The notes under the pieces were generated by a model, which saw nothing but the letters and a program-made list of their open reading frames with translations, was not told the origin of the DNA and made no database searches. Source: Anaspis maculata (taxonomy: Eukaryota > Arthropoda > Insecta > Coleoptera > Scraptiidae). Taken from it: a stretch of 64,000 nt of DNA. Position numbers and translations under genes: made by a program. Shown one piece after another: positions 9,401 through 23,400 of this stretch. How positions within the stretch are numbered: the stretch's first letter is position 1; every line of letters begins with the position of its first letter. The stretch is taken from assembly GCA_949128115.1 (NCBI GenBank), contig CASBRS010000017.1, positions 62,001-126,000 of the forward strand, given 5' to 3'.

Positions 9401-12400
9401 CTTTGTCTCCGTTTTCCCGCTTTCCCGTCAGCTTCGTCGTCGTTCGCTCTTCGGTTTCTCTTTTTCGCTCATTCCGTGTTGCGGTCGTCGATTTTCAAGT
9501 TCTCGAGCAGAGTTCTCGCGGCGTCCCGTTCTGCTTTTTCTTTCTCCATGTCTTTTTTGTTGCTGTTCCAGAGATTCACCAGGAAGATTCGCGTTCTGAG
9601 ATCGCGAGCCGTCTTCAGTTTCTGTCGCAAGCTCCGGTCCCAAGTGGTGAGCATTCGCCAGCGTAAGTCCGATGATCGCGTCGAGGTGTTCATTTTCGCG
9701 TCTGCTCTCTTAGCCGGCGTTGAGATAAATGACCGAGTCCTGGGACAAACCGGCCCGACGTCTACCTGCGGCCCGGTCGATTTCGGCCGGCAGGTGGCGT
9801 CCGTTTCGAACGATTCGGAGAAAATCGGAAGAAAAGATAAAAGCCGGCCCCCGGGGGCCTTTGTCTTTGTTTTGACGCTTTCAGACTCGATACAAACCGG
9901 CCCGACGCGTCTACCTGCGGCTTGGCCGATCTCGGCCGGCAGATGGCGTCCGTATCGAACGATTCGGAGAAAATCGGATGAAAAAATAAAAGCCGGCCCC
10001 CGGGGGCTTTTGTCTTTGTTTTGACGCTTGCAGACTCGATACAAACCGTCCCGACGCGTCTACCTGCGGCTTGGCCGATCTCGGCCGGCAGATGGCGTCC
10101 GTATCGAACGAATCGGAGAAAATCAGAAAAAAGAAATAAAAGCCGGCCCCCGGGGGCCTTTGTCTCCTTTTTCCCGCTTTTCTGTCAGCTTCGTCGTCGT
10201 TCGCTCTTCGGTTTCTCTTTTTCGCTCATTCCGTGTTGCGGTCGTCGATTTTCAAGTTCTCGAGCAGAGTTCTCGCGGCGTCCCGTTCTGCTTTTTCTTT
10301 CTCCATGTCTTTTTTGTTGCTGTTCCAGAGATTCACCAGGAAGATTCGCGTTCTGAGATCGCGAGCCGTCTTCAGTTTCTGTCGCAAGCTCCGGTCCCAA
10401 GTGGTGAGCATTCGCCAGCGTAAGTCCGATGATCGCGTCGAGGTGTTCATTTTCGCGTCTGCTCTCTTAGCCGGCGTTAAGAAAAATGACCGAGACCTGG
10501 GACAAACCGGCCCGACGTCTACCTGCGGCCCGGTCGATTTCGGCCGGCAGGTGGCGTCCGTTTCGAACGATTCGGAGAAAATCGGAAGAAAAGATAAAAG
10601 CCGGCCCCCGGGGGCCTTTGTCTTTGTTTTGACGCTTTCAGACTCGATACAAACCGGCCCGACGCGTCTACCTGCGGCTTGGCCGATCTCGGCCGGCAGA
10701 TGGCGTCCGTATCGAACGAATCGGGGAAAATCAGAAAAAAAAAAATAAAAGCCGGCCCCCGGGGGCCTTTGTCTCCGTTTTCCCGCTTTCCCGTCAGCTT
10801 CGTCGTCGTTCGCTCTTCGGTTTCTCTTTTTCGCTCATTCCGTGTTGCGGTCGTCGATTTTCAAGTTCTCGAGCAGAGTTCTCGCGGCGTCCCGTTCTGC
10901 TTTTTCTTTCTCCATGTCTTTTTTGTTGCTGTTCCAGAGATTCACCAGGAAGATTCGCGTTCTGAGATCGCGAGCCGTCTTCAGTTTCTGTCGCAAGCTC
11001 CGGTCCCAAGTGGTGAGCATTCGCCAGCGTAAGTCCGATGATCGCGTCGAGGTGTTCATTTTCGCGTCTGCTCTCTTAGCCGGCGTTGAGAAAAATGACC
11101 GAGACCTGGGACAAACCGGCCCGACGTCTACCTGCGGCCCGGTCGATTTCGGCCGGCAGGTGGCGTCCGTTTCGAACGATTCGGAGAAAATCGGAAGAAA
11201 AGATAAAAGCCGGCCCCCGGGGGCCTTTGTCTTTGTTTTGACGCTTTCAGACTCGATACAAACCGGCCCGACGCGTCTACCTGCGGCTTGGCCGATCTCG
11301 GCCGGCAGATGGCGTCCGTATCGAACGATTCGGAGAAAATCGGATGAAAAAATAAAAGCCGGCCCCCGGGGGCTTTTGTCTTTGTTTTGACGCTTGCAGA
11401 CTCGATACAAACCGTCCCGACGCGTCTACCTGCGGCTTGGCCGATCTCGGCCGGCAGATGGCGTCCGTATCGAACGAATCGGAGAAAATCAGAAAAAAGA
11501 AATAAAAGCCGGCCCCCGGGGGCCTTTGTCTCCTTTTTCCCGCTTTCCCGTCAGCTTCGTCGTCGTTCGCTCTTCGGTTTCTCTTTTTCGCTCATTCCGT
11601 GTTGCGGTCGTCGATTTTCAAGTTCTCGAGCAGAGTTCTCGCGGCGTCCCGTTCTGCTTTTTCTTTCTCCATGTCTTTTTTGTTGCTGTTCCAGAGATTC
11701 ACCAGGAAGATTCGCGTTCTGAGATCGCGAGCCGTCTTCAGTTTCTGTCGCAAGCTCCGGTCCCAAGTGGTGAGCATTCGCCAGCGTAAGTCCGATGATC
11801 GCGTCGAGGTGTTCATTTTCGCGTCTGCTCTCTTAGCCGGCGTTGAGAAAAATGACCGAGACCTGGGACAAACCGGCCCGACGTCTACCTGCGGCCCGGT
11901 CGATTTCGGCCGGCAGGTGGCGTCCGTTTCGAACGATTCAGAGAAAATCGGAAGAAAAGATAAAAGCCGGCCCCCGGGGGCCTTTGTCTTTGTTTTGACG
12001 CTTTCAGACTCGATACAAACCGGCCCGACGCGTCTACCTGCGGCTTGGCCGATCTCGGCCGGCAGATGGCGTCCGTATCGAACGAATCGGAAAAAATCAG
12101 AAAAAAGAAATAAAAGCCGGCCCCCGGGGGCCTTTGTCTCCTTTTTCCCGCTTTCCCGTCAGCTTCGTCGTCGTTCGCTCTTCGGTTTCTCTTTTTCGCT
12201 CATTCCGTGTTGCGGTCGTCGATTTTCAAGTTCTCGAGCAGAGTTCTCGCGGCGTCCCGTTCTGCTTTTTCTTTCTCCATGTCTTTTTTGTTGCTGTTCC
12301 AGAGATTCACCAGGAAGATTCGCGTTCTGAGATCGCGAGCCGTCTTCAGTTTCTGTCGCAAGCTCCGGTCCCAAGTGGTGAGCATTCGCCAGCGTAAGTC

Positions 12401-14410
12401 CGATGATCGCGTCGAGGTGTTCATTTTCGCGTCTGCTCTCTTAGCCGGCGTTGAGATAAATGACCGAGTCCTGGGACAAACCGGCCCGACGTCTACCTGC
12501 GGCCCGGTCGATTTCGGCCGGCAGGTGGCGTCCGTTTCGAACGATTCGGAGAAAATCGGAAGAAAAGATAAAAGCCGGCCCCCGGGGGCCTTTGTCTTTG
12601 TTTTGACGCTTTCAGACTCGATACAAACCGGCCCGACGCGTCTACCTGCGGCTTGGCCGATCTCGGCCGGCAGATGGCGTCCGTATCGAACGATTCGGAG
12701 AAAATCGGATGAAAAAATAAAAGCCGGCCCCCGGGGGCTTTTGTCTTTGTTTTGACGCTTGCAGACTCGATACAAACCGTCCCGACGCGTCTACCTGCGG
12801 CTTGGCCGATCTCGGCCGGCAGATGGCGTCCGTATCGAACGAATCGGAGAAAATCAGAAAAAATAAATAGAAGCCGGCCCCCGGGGGCCTTTGTCTCCTT
12901 TTTCCCGCTTTCCCGTCAGCTTCGTCGTCGTTCGCTCTTCGGTTTCTCTTTTTCGCTCATTCCGTGTTGCGGTCGTCGATTTTCAAGTTCTCGAGCAGAG
13001 TTCTCGCGGCGTCCCGTTCTGCTTTTTCTTTCTCCATGTCTTTTTTGTTGCTGTTCCAGAGATTCACCAGGAAGATTCGCGTTCTGAGATCGCGAGCCGT
13101 CTTCAGTTTCTGTCGCAAGCTCCGGTCCCAAGTGGTGAGCATTCGCCAGCGTAAGTCCGATGATCGCGTCGAGGTGTTCATTTTCGCGTCTGCTCTCTTA
13201 GCCGGCGTTGAGATAAATGACCGAGTCCTGGGACAAACCGGCCCGACGTCTACCTGCGGCCCGGTCGATTTCGGCCGGCAGGTGGCGTCCGTTTCGAACG
13301 ATTCGGAGAAAATCGGAAGAAAAGATAAATGCCGGCCCCCGGGGGCCTTTGTCTTTGTTTTGACGCTTTCAGACTCGATACAAACCGGCCCGACGCGTCT
13401 ACCTGCGGCTTGACCGATCTCGGCCGGCAGATGGCGTCCGTATCGAACGATTCGGAGAAAATCGGATGAAAAAATAAAAGCCGGCCCCCGGGGGCTTTTG
13501 TCTTTGTTTTGACGCTTGCAGACTCGATACAAACCGTCCCGACGCGTCTACCTGCGGCTTGGCCGATCTCGGCCGGCAGATGGCGTCCGTATCGAACGAA
13601 TCGGAGAAAATCAGAAAAAATAAATAAAAGCCGGCCCCCGGGGGCCTTTGTCTCCTTTTTCCCGCTTTCCCGTCAGCTTCGTCGTCGTTCGCTCTTCGGT
13701 TTCTCTTTTTCGCTCATTCCGTGTTGCGGTCGTCGATTTTCAAGTTCTCGAGCAGAGTTCTCGCGGCGTCCCGTTCTGCTTTTTCTTTCTCCATGTCTTT
13801 TTTGTTGCTGTTCCAGAGATTCACCAGGAAGATTCGCGTTCTGAGATCGCGAGCCGTCTTCAGTTTCTGTCGCAAGCTCCGGTCCCAAGTGGTGAGCATT
13901 CGCCAGCGTAAGTCCGATGATCGCGTCGAGGTGTTCATTTTCGCGTCTGCTCTCTTAGCCGGCGTTGAGAAAAATGACCGAGACCTGGGACAAACCGGCC
14001 CGACGTCTACCTGCGGCCCGGTCGATTTCGGCCGGCAGGTGGCGTCCGTTTCGAACGATTCAGAGAAAATCGGAAGAAAAGATAAAAGCCGGCCCCCGGG
14101 GGCCTTTGTCTTTGTTTTGACGCTTTCAGACTCGATACAAACCGGCCCGACGCGTCTACCTGCGGCTTGGCCGATCTCGGCCGGCAGATGGCGTCCGTAT
14201 CGAACGATTCGGAGAAAATCGGATGAAAAAATAAAAGCCGGCCCCCGGGGGCTTTTGTCTTTGTTTTGACGCTTGCAGACTCGATACAAACCGTCCCGAC
14301 GCGTCTACCTGCGGCTTGGCCGATCTCGGCCGGCAGATGGCGTCCGTATCGAACGAATCGGAGAAAATCAGAAAAAAGAAATAAAAGCCGGCCCCCGGGG
14401 GCCTTTGTCT

Positions 14411-17400
14411 CCTTTTTCCCGCTTTCCCGTCAGCTTCGTCGTCGTTCGCTCTTCGGTTTCTCTTTTTCGCTCATTCCGTGTTGCGGTCGTCGATTTTCAA
14501 GTTCTCGAGCAGAGTTCTCGCGGCGTCCCGTTCTGCTTTTTCTTTCTCCATGTCTTTTTTGTTGCTGTTCCAGAGATTCACCAGGAAGATTCGCGTTCTG
14601 AGATCGCGAGCCGTCTTCAGTTTCTGTCGCAAGCTCCGGTCCCAAGTGGTGAGCATTCGCCAGCGTAAGTCCGATGATCGCGTCGAGGTGTTCATTTTCG
14701 CGTCTGCTCTCTTAGCCGGCGTTGAGATAAATGACCGAGTCCTGGGACAAACCGGCCCGACGTCTACCTGCGGCCCGGTCGATTTCGGCCGGCAGGTGGC
14801 GTCCGTTTCGAACGATTCGGAGAAAATCGGAAGAAAAGATAAAAGCCGGCCCCCGGGGGCCTTTGTCTTTGTTTTGACGCTTTCAGACTCGATACAAACC
14901 GGCCCGACGCGTCTACCTGCGGCTTGGCCGATCTCGGCCGGCAGATGGCGTCCGTAACGAACGAATCGGGGAAAATCAGAAAAAAAAAATAAAAGCCGGC
15001 CCCCGGGGGCCTTTGTCTCCGTTTTCCCGCTTTCCCGTCAGCTTCGTCGTCGTTCGCTCTTCGGTTTCTCTTTTTCGCTCATTCCGTGTTGCGGTCGTCG
15101 ATTTTCAAGTTCTCGAGCAGAGTTCTCGCGGCGTCCCGTTCTGCTTTTTCTTTCTCCATGTCTTTTTTGTTGCTGTTCCAGAGATTCACCAGGAAGATTC
15201 GCGTTCTGAGATCGCGAGCCGTCTTCAGTTTCTGTCGCAAGCTCCGGTCCCAAGTGGTGAGCATTCGCCAGCGTAAGTCCGATGATCGCGTCGAGGTGTT
15301 CATTTTCGCGTCTGCTCTCTTAGCCGGCGTTGAGAAAAATGACCGAGACCTGGGACAAACCGGCCCGACGTCTACCTGCGGCCCGGTCGATTTCGGCCGG
15401 CAGGTGGCGTCCGTTTCGAACGATTCGGAGAAAATCGGAAGAAAAGATAAAAGCCGGCCCCCGGGGGCCTTTGTCTTTGTTTTGACGCTTTCAGACTCGA
15501 TACAAAGCGGCCCGACGCGTCTACCTGCGGCTTGGCCGATCTCGGCCGGCAGATGGCGTCCGTATCGAACGATTCGGAGAAAATCGGATGAAAAAATAAA
15601 AGCCGGCCCCCGGGGGCTTTTGTCTTTGTTTTGACGCTTGCAGACTCGATACAAACCGTCCCGACGCGTCTACCTGCGGCTTGGCCGATCTCGGCCGGCA
15701 GATGGCGTCCGTATCGAACGAATCGGAGAAAATCAGAAAAAAGAAATAAAAGCCGGCCCCCGGGGGCCTTTGTCTCCTTTTTCCCGCTTTCCCGTCAGCT
15801 TCGTCGTCGTTCGCTCTTCGGTTTCTCTTTTTCGCTCATTCCGTGTTGCGGTCGTCGATTTTCAAGTTCTCGAGCAGAGTTCTCGCGGCGTCCCGTTCTG
15901 CTTTTTCTTTCTCCATGTCTTTTTTGTTGCTGTTCCAGAGATTCACCAGGAAGATTCGCGTTCTGAGATCGCGAGCCGTCTTCAGTTTCTGTCGCAAGCT
16001 CCGGTCCCAAGTGGTGAGCATTCGCCAGCGTAAGTCCGATGATCGCGTCGAGGTGTTCATTTTCGCGTCTGCTCTCTTAGCCGGCGTTGAGATAAATGAC
16101 CGAGTCCTGGGACAAACCGGCCCGACGTCTACCTGCGGCCCGGTCGATTTCGGCCGGCAGGTGGCGTCCGTTTCGAACGATTCGGAGAAAATCGGAAGAA
16201 AAGATAAAAGCCGGCCCCCGGGGGCCTTTGTCTTTGTTTTGACGCTTTCAGACTCGATACAAACCGGCCCGACGCGTCTACCTGCGGCTTGGCCGATCTC
16301 GGCCGGCAGATGGCGTCCGTATCGAACGAATCGGGGAAAATCAGAAAAAAAAAATAAAAGCCGGCCCCCGGGGGCCTTTGTCTCCGTTTTCCCGATTTCC
16401 CGTCAGCTTCGTCGTCGTTCGCTCTTCGGTTTCTCTTTTTCGCTCATTCCGTGTTGCGGTCGTCGATTTTCAAGTTCTCGAGCAGAGTTCTCGCGGCGTC
16501 CCGTTCTGCTTTTTCTTTCTCCATGTCTTTTTTGTTGCTGTTCCAGAGATTCACCAGGAAGATTCGCGTTCTGTGATCGCGAGCCGTCTTCAGTTTCTGT
16601 CGCAAGCTCCGGTCCCAAGTGGTGAGCATTCGCCAGCGTAAGTCCGATGATCGCGTCGAGGTGTTCATTTTCGCGTCTGCTCTCTTAGCCGGCGTTGAGA
16701 TAAATGACCGAGTCCTGGGACAAACCGGCCCGACGTCTACCTGCGGCCCGGTCGATTTCGGCCGGCAGGTGGCGTCCGTTTCGAACGATTCGGAGAAAAT
16801 CGGAAGAAAAGATAAAAGCCGGCCCCCGGGGGCCTTTGTCTTTGTTTTGACGCTTTCAGACTCGATACAAACCGGCCCGACGCGTCTACCTGCGGCTTGG
16901 CCGATCTCGGCCGGCAGATGGCGTCCGTATCGAACGATTCGGAGAAAATCGGATGAAAAAATAAAAGCCGGCCCCCGGGGGCTTTTGTCTTTGTTTTGAC
17001 GCTTGCAGACTCGATACAAACCGTCCCGACGCGTCTACCTGCGGCTTGGCCGATCTCGGCCGGCAGATGGCGTCCGTATCGAACGAATCGGAGAAAATCA
17101 GAAAAAAGAAATAAAAGCCGGCCCCCGGGGGCCTTTGTCTCCTTTTTCCCGCTTTTCTGTCAGCTTCGTCGTCGTTCGCTCTTCGGTTTCTCTTTTTCGC
17201 TCATTCCGTGTTGCGGTCGTCGATTTTCAAGTTCTCGAGCAGAGTTCTCGCGGCGTCCCGTTCTGCTTTTTCTTTCTCCATGTCTTTTTTGTTGCTGTTC
17301 CAGAGATTCACCAGGAAGATTCGCGTTCTGAGATCGCGAGCCGTCTTCAGTTTCTGTCGCAAGCTCCGGTCCCAAGTGGTGAGCATTCGCCAGCGTAAGT
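14411..17400. repeat. Array segment duplicated at 34.6-37.5 kb (offset 20155)
   Basis: Three private variants recur at exactly the same offset: cgtaacgaacg (14955 and 35110), cccgatttcccg (16391 and 36546) and ctgtgatcgcg (16571 and 36726). The size order S-L-S-L is also the same. The outer limits are approximate because flanking units are nearly identical. Confidence 0.85.
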
Positions 17401-20400
17401 CCGATGATCGCGTCGAGGTGTTCATTTTCGCGTCTGCTCTCTTAGCCGGCGTTGAGAAAAATGACCGAGACCTGGGACAAACCGGCCCGACGTCTACCTG
17501 CGGCCCGGTCGATTTCGGCCGGCAGGTGGCGTCCGTTTCGAACGATTCGGAGAAAATCGGAAGAAAAGATAAAAGCCGGCCCCCGGGGGCCTTTGTCTTT
17601 GTTTTGACGCTTTCAGACTCGATACAAACCGGCCCGACGCGTCTACCTGCGGCTTGGCCGATCTCGGCCGGCAGATGGCGTCCGTATCGAACGAATCGGG
17701 GAAAATCAGAAAAAAAAAATAAAAGCCGGCCCCCGGGGGCTTTTGTCTTTGTTTTGACGCTTGCAGACTCGATACAAACCGTCCCGACGCGTCTACCTGC
17801 GGCTTGGCCGATCTCGGCCGGCAGATGGCGTCCGTATCGAACGAATCGGAGAAAATCAGAAAAAAGAAATAAAAGCCGGCCCCCGGGGGCCTTTGTCTCC
17901 TTTTTCCCGCTTTCCCGTCAGCTTCGTCGTCGTTCGCTCTTCGGTTTCTCTTTTTCGCTCATTCCGTGTTGCGGTCGTCGATTTTCAAGTTCTCGAGCAG
18001 AGTTCTCGCGGCGTCCCGTTCTGCTTTTTCTTTCTCCATGTCTTTTTTGTTGCTGTTCCAGAGATTCACCAGGAAGATTCGCGTTCTGAGATCGCGAGCC
18101 GTCTTCAGTTTCTGTCGCAAGCTCCGGTCCCAAGTGGTGAGCATTCGCCAGCGTAAGTCCGATGATCGCGTCGAGGTGTTCATTTTCGCGTCTGCTCTCT
18201 TAGCCGGCGTTGAGAAAAATGACCGAGACCTGGGACAAACCGGCCCGACGTCTACCTGCGGCCCGGTCGATTTCGGCCGGCAGGTGGCGTCCGTTTCGAA
18301 CGATTCAGAGAAAATCGGAAGAAAAGATAAAAGCCGGCCCCCGGGGGCCTTTGTCTTTGTTTTGACGCTTTCAGACTCGATACAAACCGGGCCCGACGCG
18401 TCTACCTGCGGCTTGGCCGATCTCGGCCGGCAGATGGCGTCCGTATCGAACGATTCGGAGAAAATCGGATGAAAAAATAAAAGCCGGCCCCCGGGGGCTT
18501 TTGTCTTTGTTTTGACGCTTGCAGACTCGATACAAACCGTCCCGACGCGTCTACCTGCGGCTTGGCCGATCTCGGCCGGCAGATGGCGTCCGTATCGAAC
18601 GAATCGGAGAAAATCAGAAAAAAGAAATAAAAGCCGGCCCCCGGGGGCCTTTGTCTCCTTTTTCCCGCTTTCCCGTCAGCTTCGTCGTCGTTCGCTCTTC
18701 GGTTTCTCTTTTTCGCTCATTCCGTGTTGCGGTCGTCGATTTTCAAGTTCTCGAGCAGAGTTCTCGCGGCGTCCCGTTCTGCTTTTTCTTTCTCCATGTC
18801 TTTTTTGTTGCTGTTCCAGAGATTCACCAGGAAGATTCGCGTTCTGAGATCGCGAGCCGTCTTCAGTTTCTGTCGCAAGCTCCGGTCCCAAGTGGTGAGC
18901 ATTCGCCAGCGTAAGTCCGATGATCGCGTCGAGGTGTTCATTTTCGCGTCTGCTCTCTTAGCCGGCGTTGAGAAAAATGACCGAGACCTGGGACAAACCG
19001 GCCCGACGTCTACCTGCGGCCCGGTCGATTTCGGCCGGCAGGTGGCGTCCGTTTCGAACGATTCAGAGAAAATCGGAAGAAAAGATAAAAGCCGGCCCCC
19101 GGGGGCCTTTGTCTTTGTTTTGACGCTTTCAGACTCGATACAAACCGGGCCCGACGCGTCTACCTGCGGCTTGGCCGATCTCGGCCGGCAGATGGCGTCC
19201 GTATCGAACGATTCGGAGAAAATCGGATGAAAAAATAAAAGCCGGCCCCCGGGGGCTTTTGTCTTTGTTTTGACGCTTGCAGACTCGATACAAACCGTCC
19301 CGACGCGTCTACCTGCGGCTTGGCCGATCTCGGCCGGCAGATGGCGTCCGTATCGAACGAATCGGAGAAAATCAGAAAAAAGAAATAAAAGCCGGCCCCC
19401 GGGGGCCTTTGTCTCCTTTTTCCCGCTTTCCCGTCAGCTTCGTCGTCGTTCGCTCTTCGGTTTCTCTTTTTCGCTCATTCCGTGTTGCGGTCGTCGATTT
19501 TCAAGTTCTCGAGCAGAGTTCTCGCGGCGTCCCGTTCTGCTTTTTCTTTCTCCATGTCTTTTTTGTTGCTGTTCCAGAGATTCACCAGGAAGATTCGCGT
19601 TCTGAGATCGCGAGCCGTCTTCAGTTTCTGTCGCAAGCTCCGGTCCCAAGTGGTGAGCATTCGCCAGCGTAAGTCCGATGATCGCGTCGAGGTGTTCATT
19701 TTCGCGTCTGCTCTCTTAGCCGGCGTTGAGATAAATGACCGAGTCCTGGGACAAACCGGCCCGACGTCTACCTGCGGCCCGGTCGATTTCGGCCGGCAGG
19801 TGGCGTCCGTTTCGAACGATTCGGAGAAAATCGGAAGAAAAGATAAATGCCGGCCCCCGGGGGCCTTTGTCTTTGTTTTGACGCTTTCAGACTCGATACA
19901 AACCGGCCCGACGCGTCTACCTGCGGCTTGACCGATCTCGGCCGGCAGATGGCGTCCGTATCGAACGATTCGGAGAAAATCGGATGAAAAAATAAAAGCC
20001 GGCCCCCGGGGGCTTTTGTCTTTGTTTTGACGCTTGCAGACTCGATACAAACCGTCCCGACGCGTCTACCTGCGGCTTGGCCGATCTCGGCCGGCAGATG
20101 GCGTCCGTATCGAACGAATCGGAGAAAATCAGAAAAAATAAATAAAAGCCGGCCCCCGGGGGCCTTTGTCTCCTTTTTCCCGCTTTCCCGTCAGCTTCGT
20201 CGTCGTTCGCTCTTCGGTTTCTCTTTTTCGCTCATTCCGTGTTGCGGTCGTCGATTTTCAAGTTCTCGAGCAGAGTTCTCGCGGCGTCCCGTTCTGCTTT
20301 TTCTTTCTCCATGTCTTTTTTGTTGCTGTTCCAGAGATTCACCAGGAAGATTCGCGTTCTGAGATCGCGAGCCGTCTTCAGTTTCTGTCGCAAGCTCCGG

Positions 20401-23400
20401 TCCCAAGTGGTGAGCATTCGCCAGCGTAAGTCCGATGATCGCGTCGAGGTGTTCATTTTCGCGTCTGCTCTCTTAGCCGGCGTTGAGAAAAATGACCGAG
20501 ACCTGGGACAAACCGGCCCGACGTCTACCTGCGGCCCGGTCGATTTCGGCCGGCAGGTGGCGTCCGTTTCGAACGATTCAGAGAAAATCGGAAGAAAAGA
20601 TAAAAGCCGGCCCCCGGGGGCCTTTGTCTTTGTTTTGACGCTTTCAGACTCGATACAAACCGGCCCGACGCGTCTACCTGCGGCTTGGCCGATCTCGGCC
20701 GGCAGATGGCGTCCGTATCGAACGATTCGGAGAAAATCGGATGAAAAAATAAAAGCCGGCCCCCGGGGGCTTTTGTCTTTGTTTTGACGCTTGCAGACTC
20801 GATACAAACCGTCCCGACGCGTCTACCTGCGGCTTGGCCGATCTCGGCCGGCAGATGGCGTCCGTATCGAACGAATCGGAGAAAATCAGAAAAAATAAAT
20901 AGAAGCCGGCCCCCGGGGGCCTTTGTCTCCTTTTTCCCGCTTTCCCGTCAGCTTCGTCGTCGTTCGCTCTTCGGTTTCTCTTTTTCGCTCATTCCGTGTT
21001 GCGGTCGTCGATTTTCAAGTTCTCGAGCAGAGTTCTCGCGGCGTCCCGTTCTGCTTTTTCTTTCTCCATGTCTTTTTTGTTGCTGTTCCAGAGATTCACC
21101 AGGAAGATTCGCGTTCTGAGATCGCGAGCCGTCTTCAGTTTCTGTCGCAAGCTCCGGTCCCAAGTGGTGAGCATTCGCCAGCGTAAGTCCGATGATCGCG
21201 TCGAGGTGTTCATTTTCGCGTCTGCTCTCTTAGCCGGCGTTGAGATAAATGACCGAGTCCTGGGACAAACCGGCCCGACGTCTACCTGCGGCCCGGTCGA
21301 TTTCGGCCGGCAGGTGGCGTCCGTTTCGAACGATTCGGAGAAAATCGGAAGAAAAGATAAATGCCGGCCCCCGGGGGCCTTTGTCTTTGTTTTGACGCTT
21401 TCAGACTCGATACAAACCGGCCCGACGCGTCTACCTGCGGCTTGACCGATCTCGGCCGGCAGATGGCGTCCGTATCGAACGATTCGGAGAAAATCGGATG
21501 AAAAAATAAAAGCCGGCCCCCGGGGGCTTTTGTCTTTGTTTTGACGCTTGCAGACTCGATACAAACCGTCCCGACGCGTCTACCTGCGGCTTGGCCGATC
21601 TCGGCCGGCAGATGGCGTCCGTATCGAACGAATCGGAGAAAATCAGAAAAAAGAAATAAAAGCCGGCCCCCGGGGGCCTTTGTCTCCTTTTTCCCGCTTT
21701 CCCGTCAGCTTCGTCGTCGTTCGCTCTTCGGTTTCTCTTTTTCGCTCATTCCGTGTTGCGGTCGTCGATTTTCAAGTTCTCGAGCAGAGTTCTCGCGGCG
21801 TCCCGTTCTGCTTTTTCTTTCTCCATGTCTTTTTTGTTGCTGTTCCAGAGATTCACCAGGAAGATTCGCGTTCTGAGATCGCGAGCCGTCTTCAGTTTCT
21901 GTCGCAAGCTCCGGTCCCAAGTGGTGAGCATTCGCCAGCGTAAGTCCGATGATCGCGTCGAGGTGTTCATTTTCGCGTCTGCTCTCTTAGCCGGCGTTGA
22001 GAAAAATGACCGAGACCTGGGACAAACCGGCCCGACGTCTACCTGCGGCCCGGTCGATTTCGGCCGGCAGGTGGCGTCCGTTTCGAACGATTCAGAGAAA
22101 ATCGGAAGAAAAGATAAAAGCCGGCCCCCGGGGGCCTTTGTCTTTGTTTTGACGCTTTCAGACTCGATACAAACCGGGCCCGACGCGTCTACCTGCGGCT
22201 TGGCCGATCTCGGCCGGCAGATGGCGTCCGTATCGAACGATTCGGAGAAAATCGGATGAAAAAATAAAAGCCGGCCCCCGGGGGCTTTTGTCTTTGTTTT
22301 GACGCTTGCAGACTCGATACAAACCGTCCCGACGCGTCTACCTGCGGCTTGGCCGATCTCGGCCGGCAGATGGCGTCCGTATCGAACGAATCGGAGAAAA
22401 TCAGAAAAAAGAAATAAAAGCCGGCCCCCGGGGGCCTTTGTCTCCTTTTTCCCGCTTTCCCGTCAGCTTCGTCGTCGTTCGCTCTTCGGTTTCTCTTTTT
22501 CGCTCATTCCGTGTTGCGGTCGTCGATTTTCAAGTTCTCGAGCAGAGTTCTCGCGGCGTCCCGTTCTGCTTTTTCTTTCTCCATGTCTTTTTTGTTGCTG
22601 TTCCAGAGATTCACCAGGAAGATTCGCGTTCTGAGATCGCGAGCCGTCTTCAGTTTCTGTCGCAAGCTCCGGTCCCAAGTGGTGAGCATTCGCCAGCGTA
22701 AGTCCGATGATCGCGTCGAGGTGTTCATTTTCGCGTCTGCTCTCTTAGCCGGCGTTGAGATAAATGACCGAGTCCTGGGACAAACCGGCCCGACGTCTAC
22801 CTGCGGCCCGGTCGATTTCGGCCGGCAGGTGGCGTCCGTTTCGAACGATTCGGAGAAAATCGGAAGAAAAGATAAAAGCCGGCCCCCGGGGGCCTTTGTC
22901 TTTGTTTTGACGCTTTCAGACTCGATACAAACCGGCCCGACGCGTCTACCTGCGGCTTGGCCGATCTCGGCCGGCAGATGGCGTCCGTATCGAACGATTC
23001 GGAGAAAATCGGATGAAAAAATAAAAGCCGGCCCCCGGGGGCTTTTGTCTTTGTTTTGACGCTTGCAGACTCGATACAAACCGTCCCGACGCGTCTACCT
23101 GCGGCTTGGCCGATCTCGGCCGGCAGATGGCGTCCGTATCGAACGAATCGGAGAAAATCAGAAAAAATAAATAGAAGCCGGCCCCCGGGGGCCTTTGTCT
23201 CCTTTTTCCCGCTTTCCCGTCAGCTTCGTCGTCGTTCGCTCTTCGGTTTCTCTTTTTCGCTCATTCCGTGTTGCGGTCGTCGATTTTCAAGTTCTCGAGC
23301 AGAGTTCTCGCGGCGTCCCGTTCTGCTTTTTCTTTCTCCATGTCTTTTTTGTTGCTGTTCCAGAGATTCACCAGGAAGATTCGCGTTCTGAGATCGCGAG

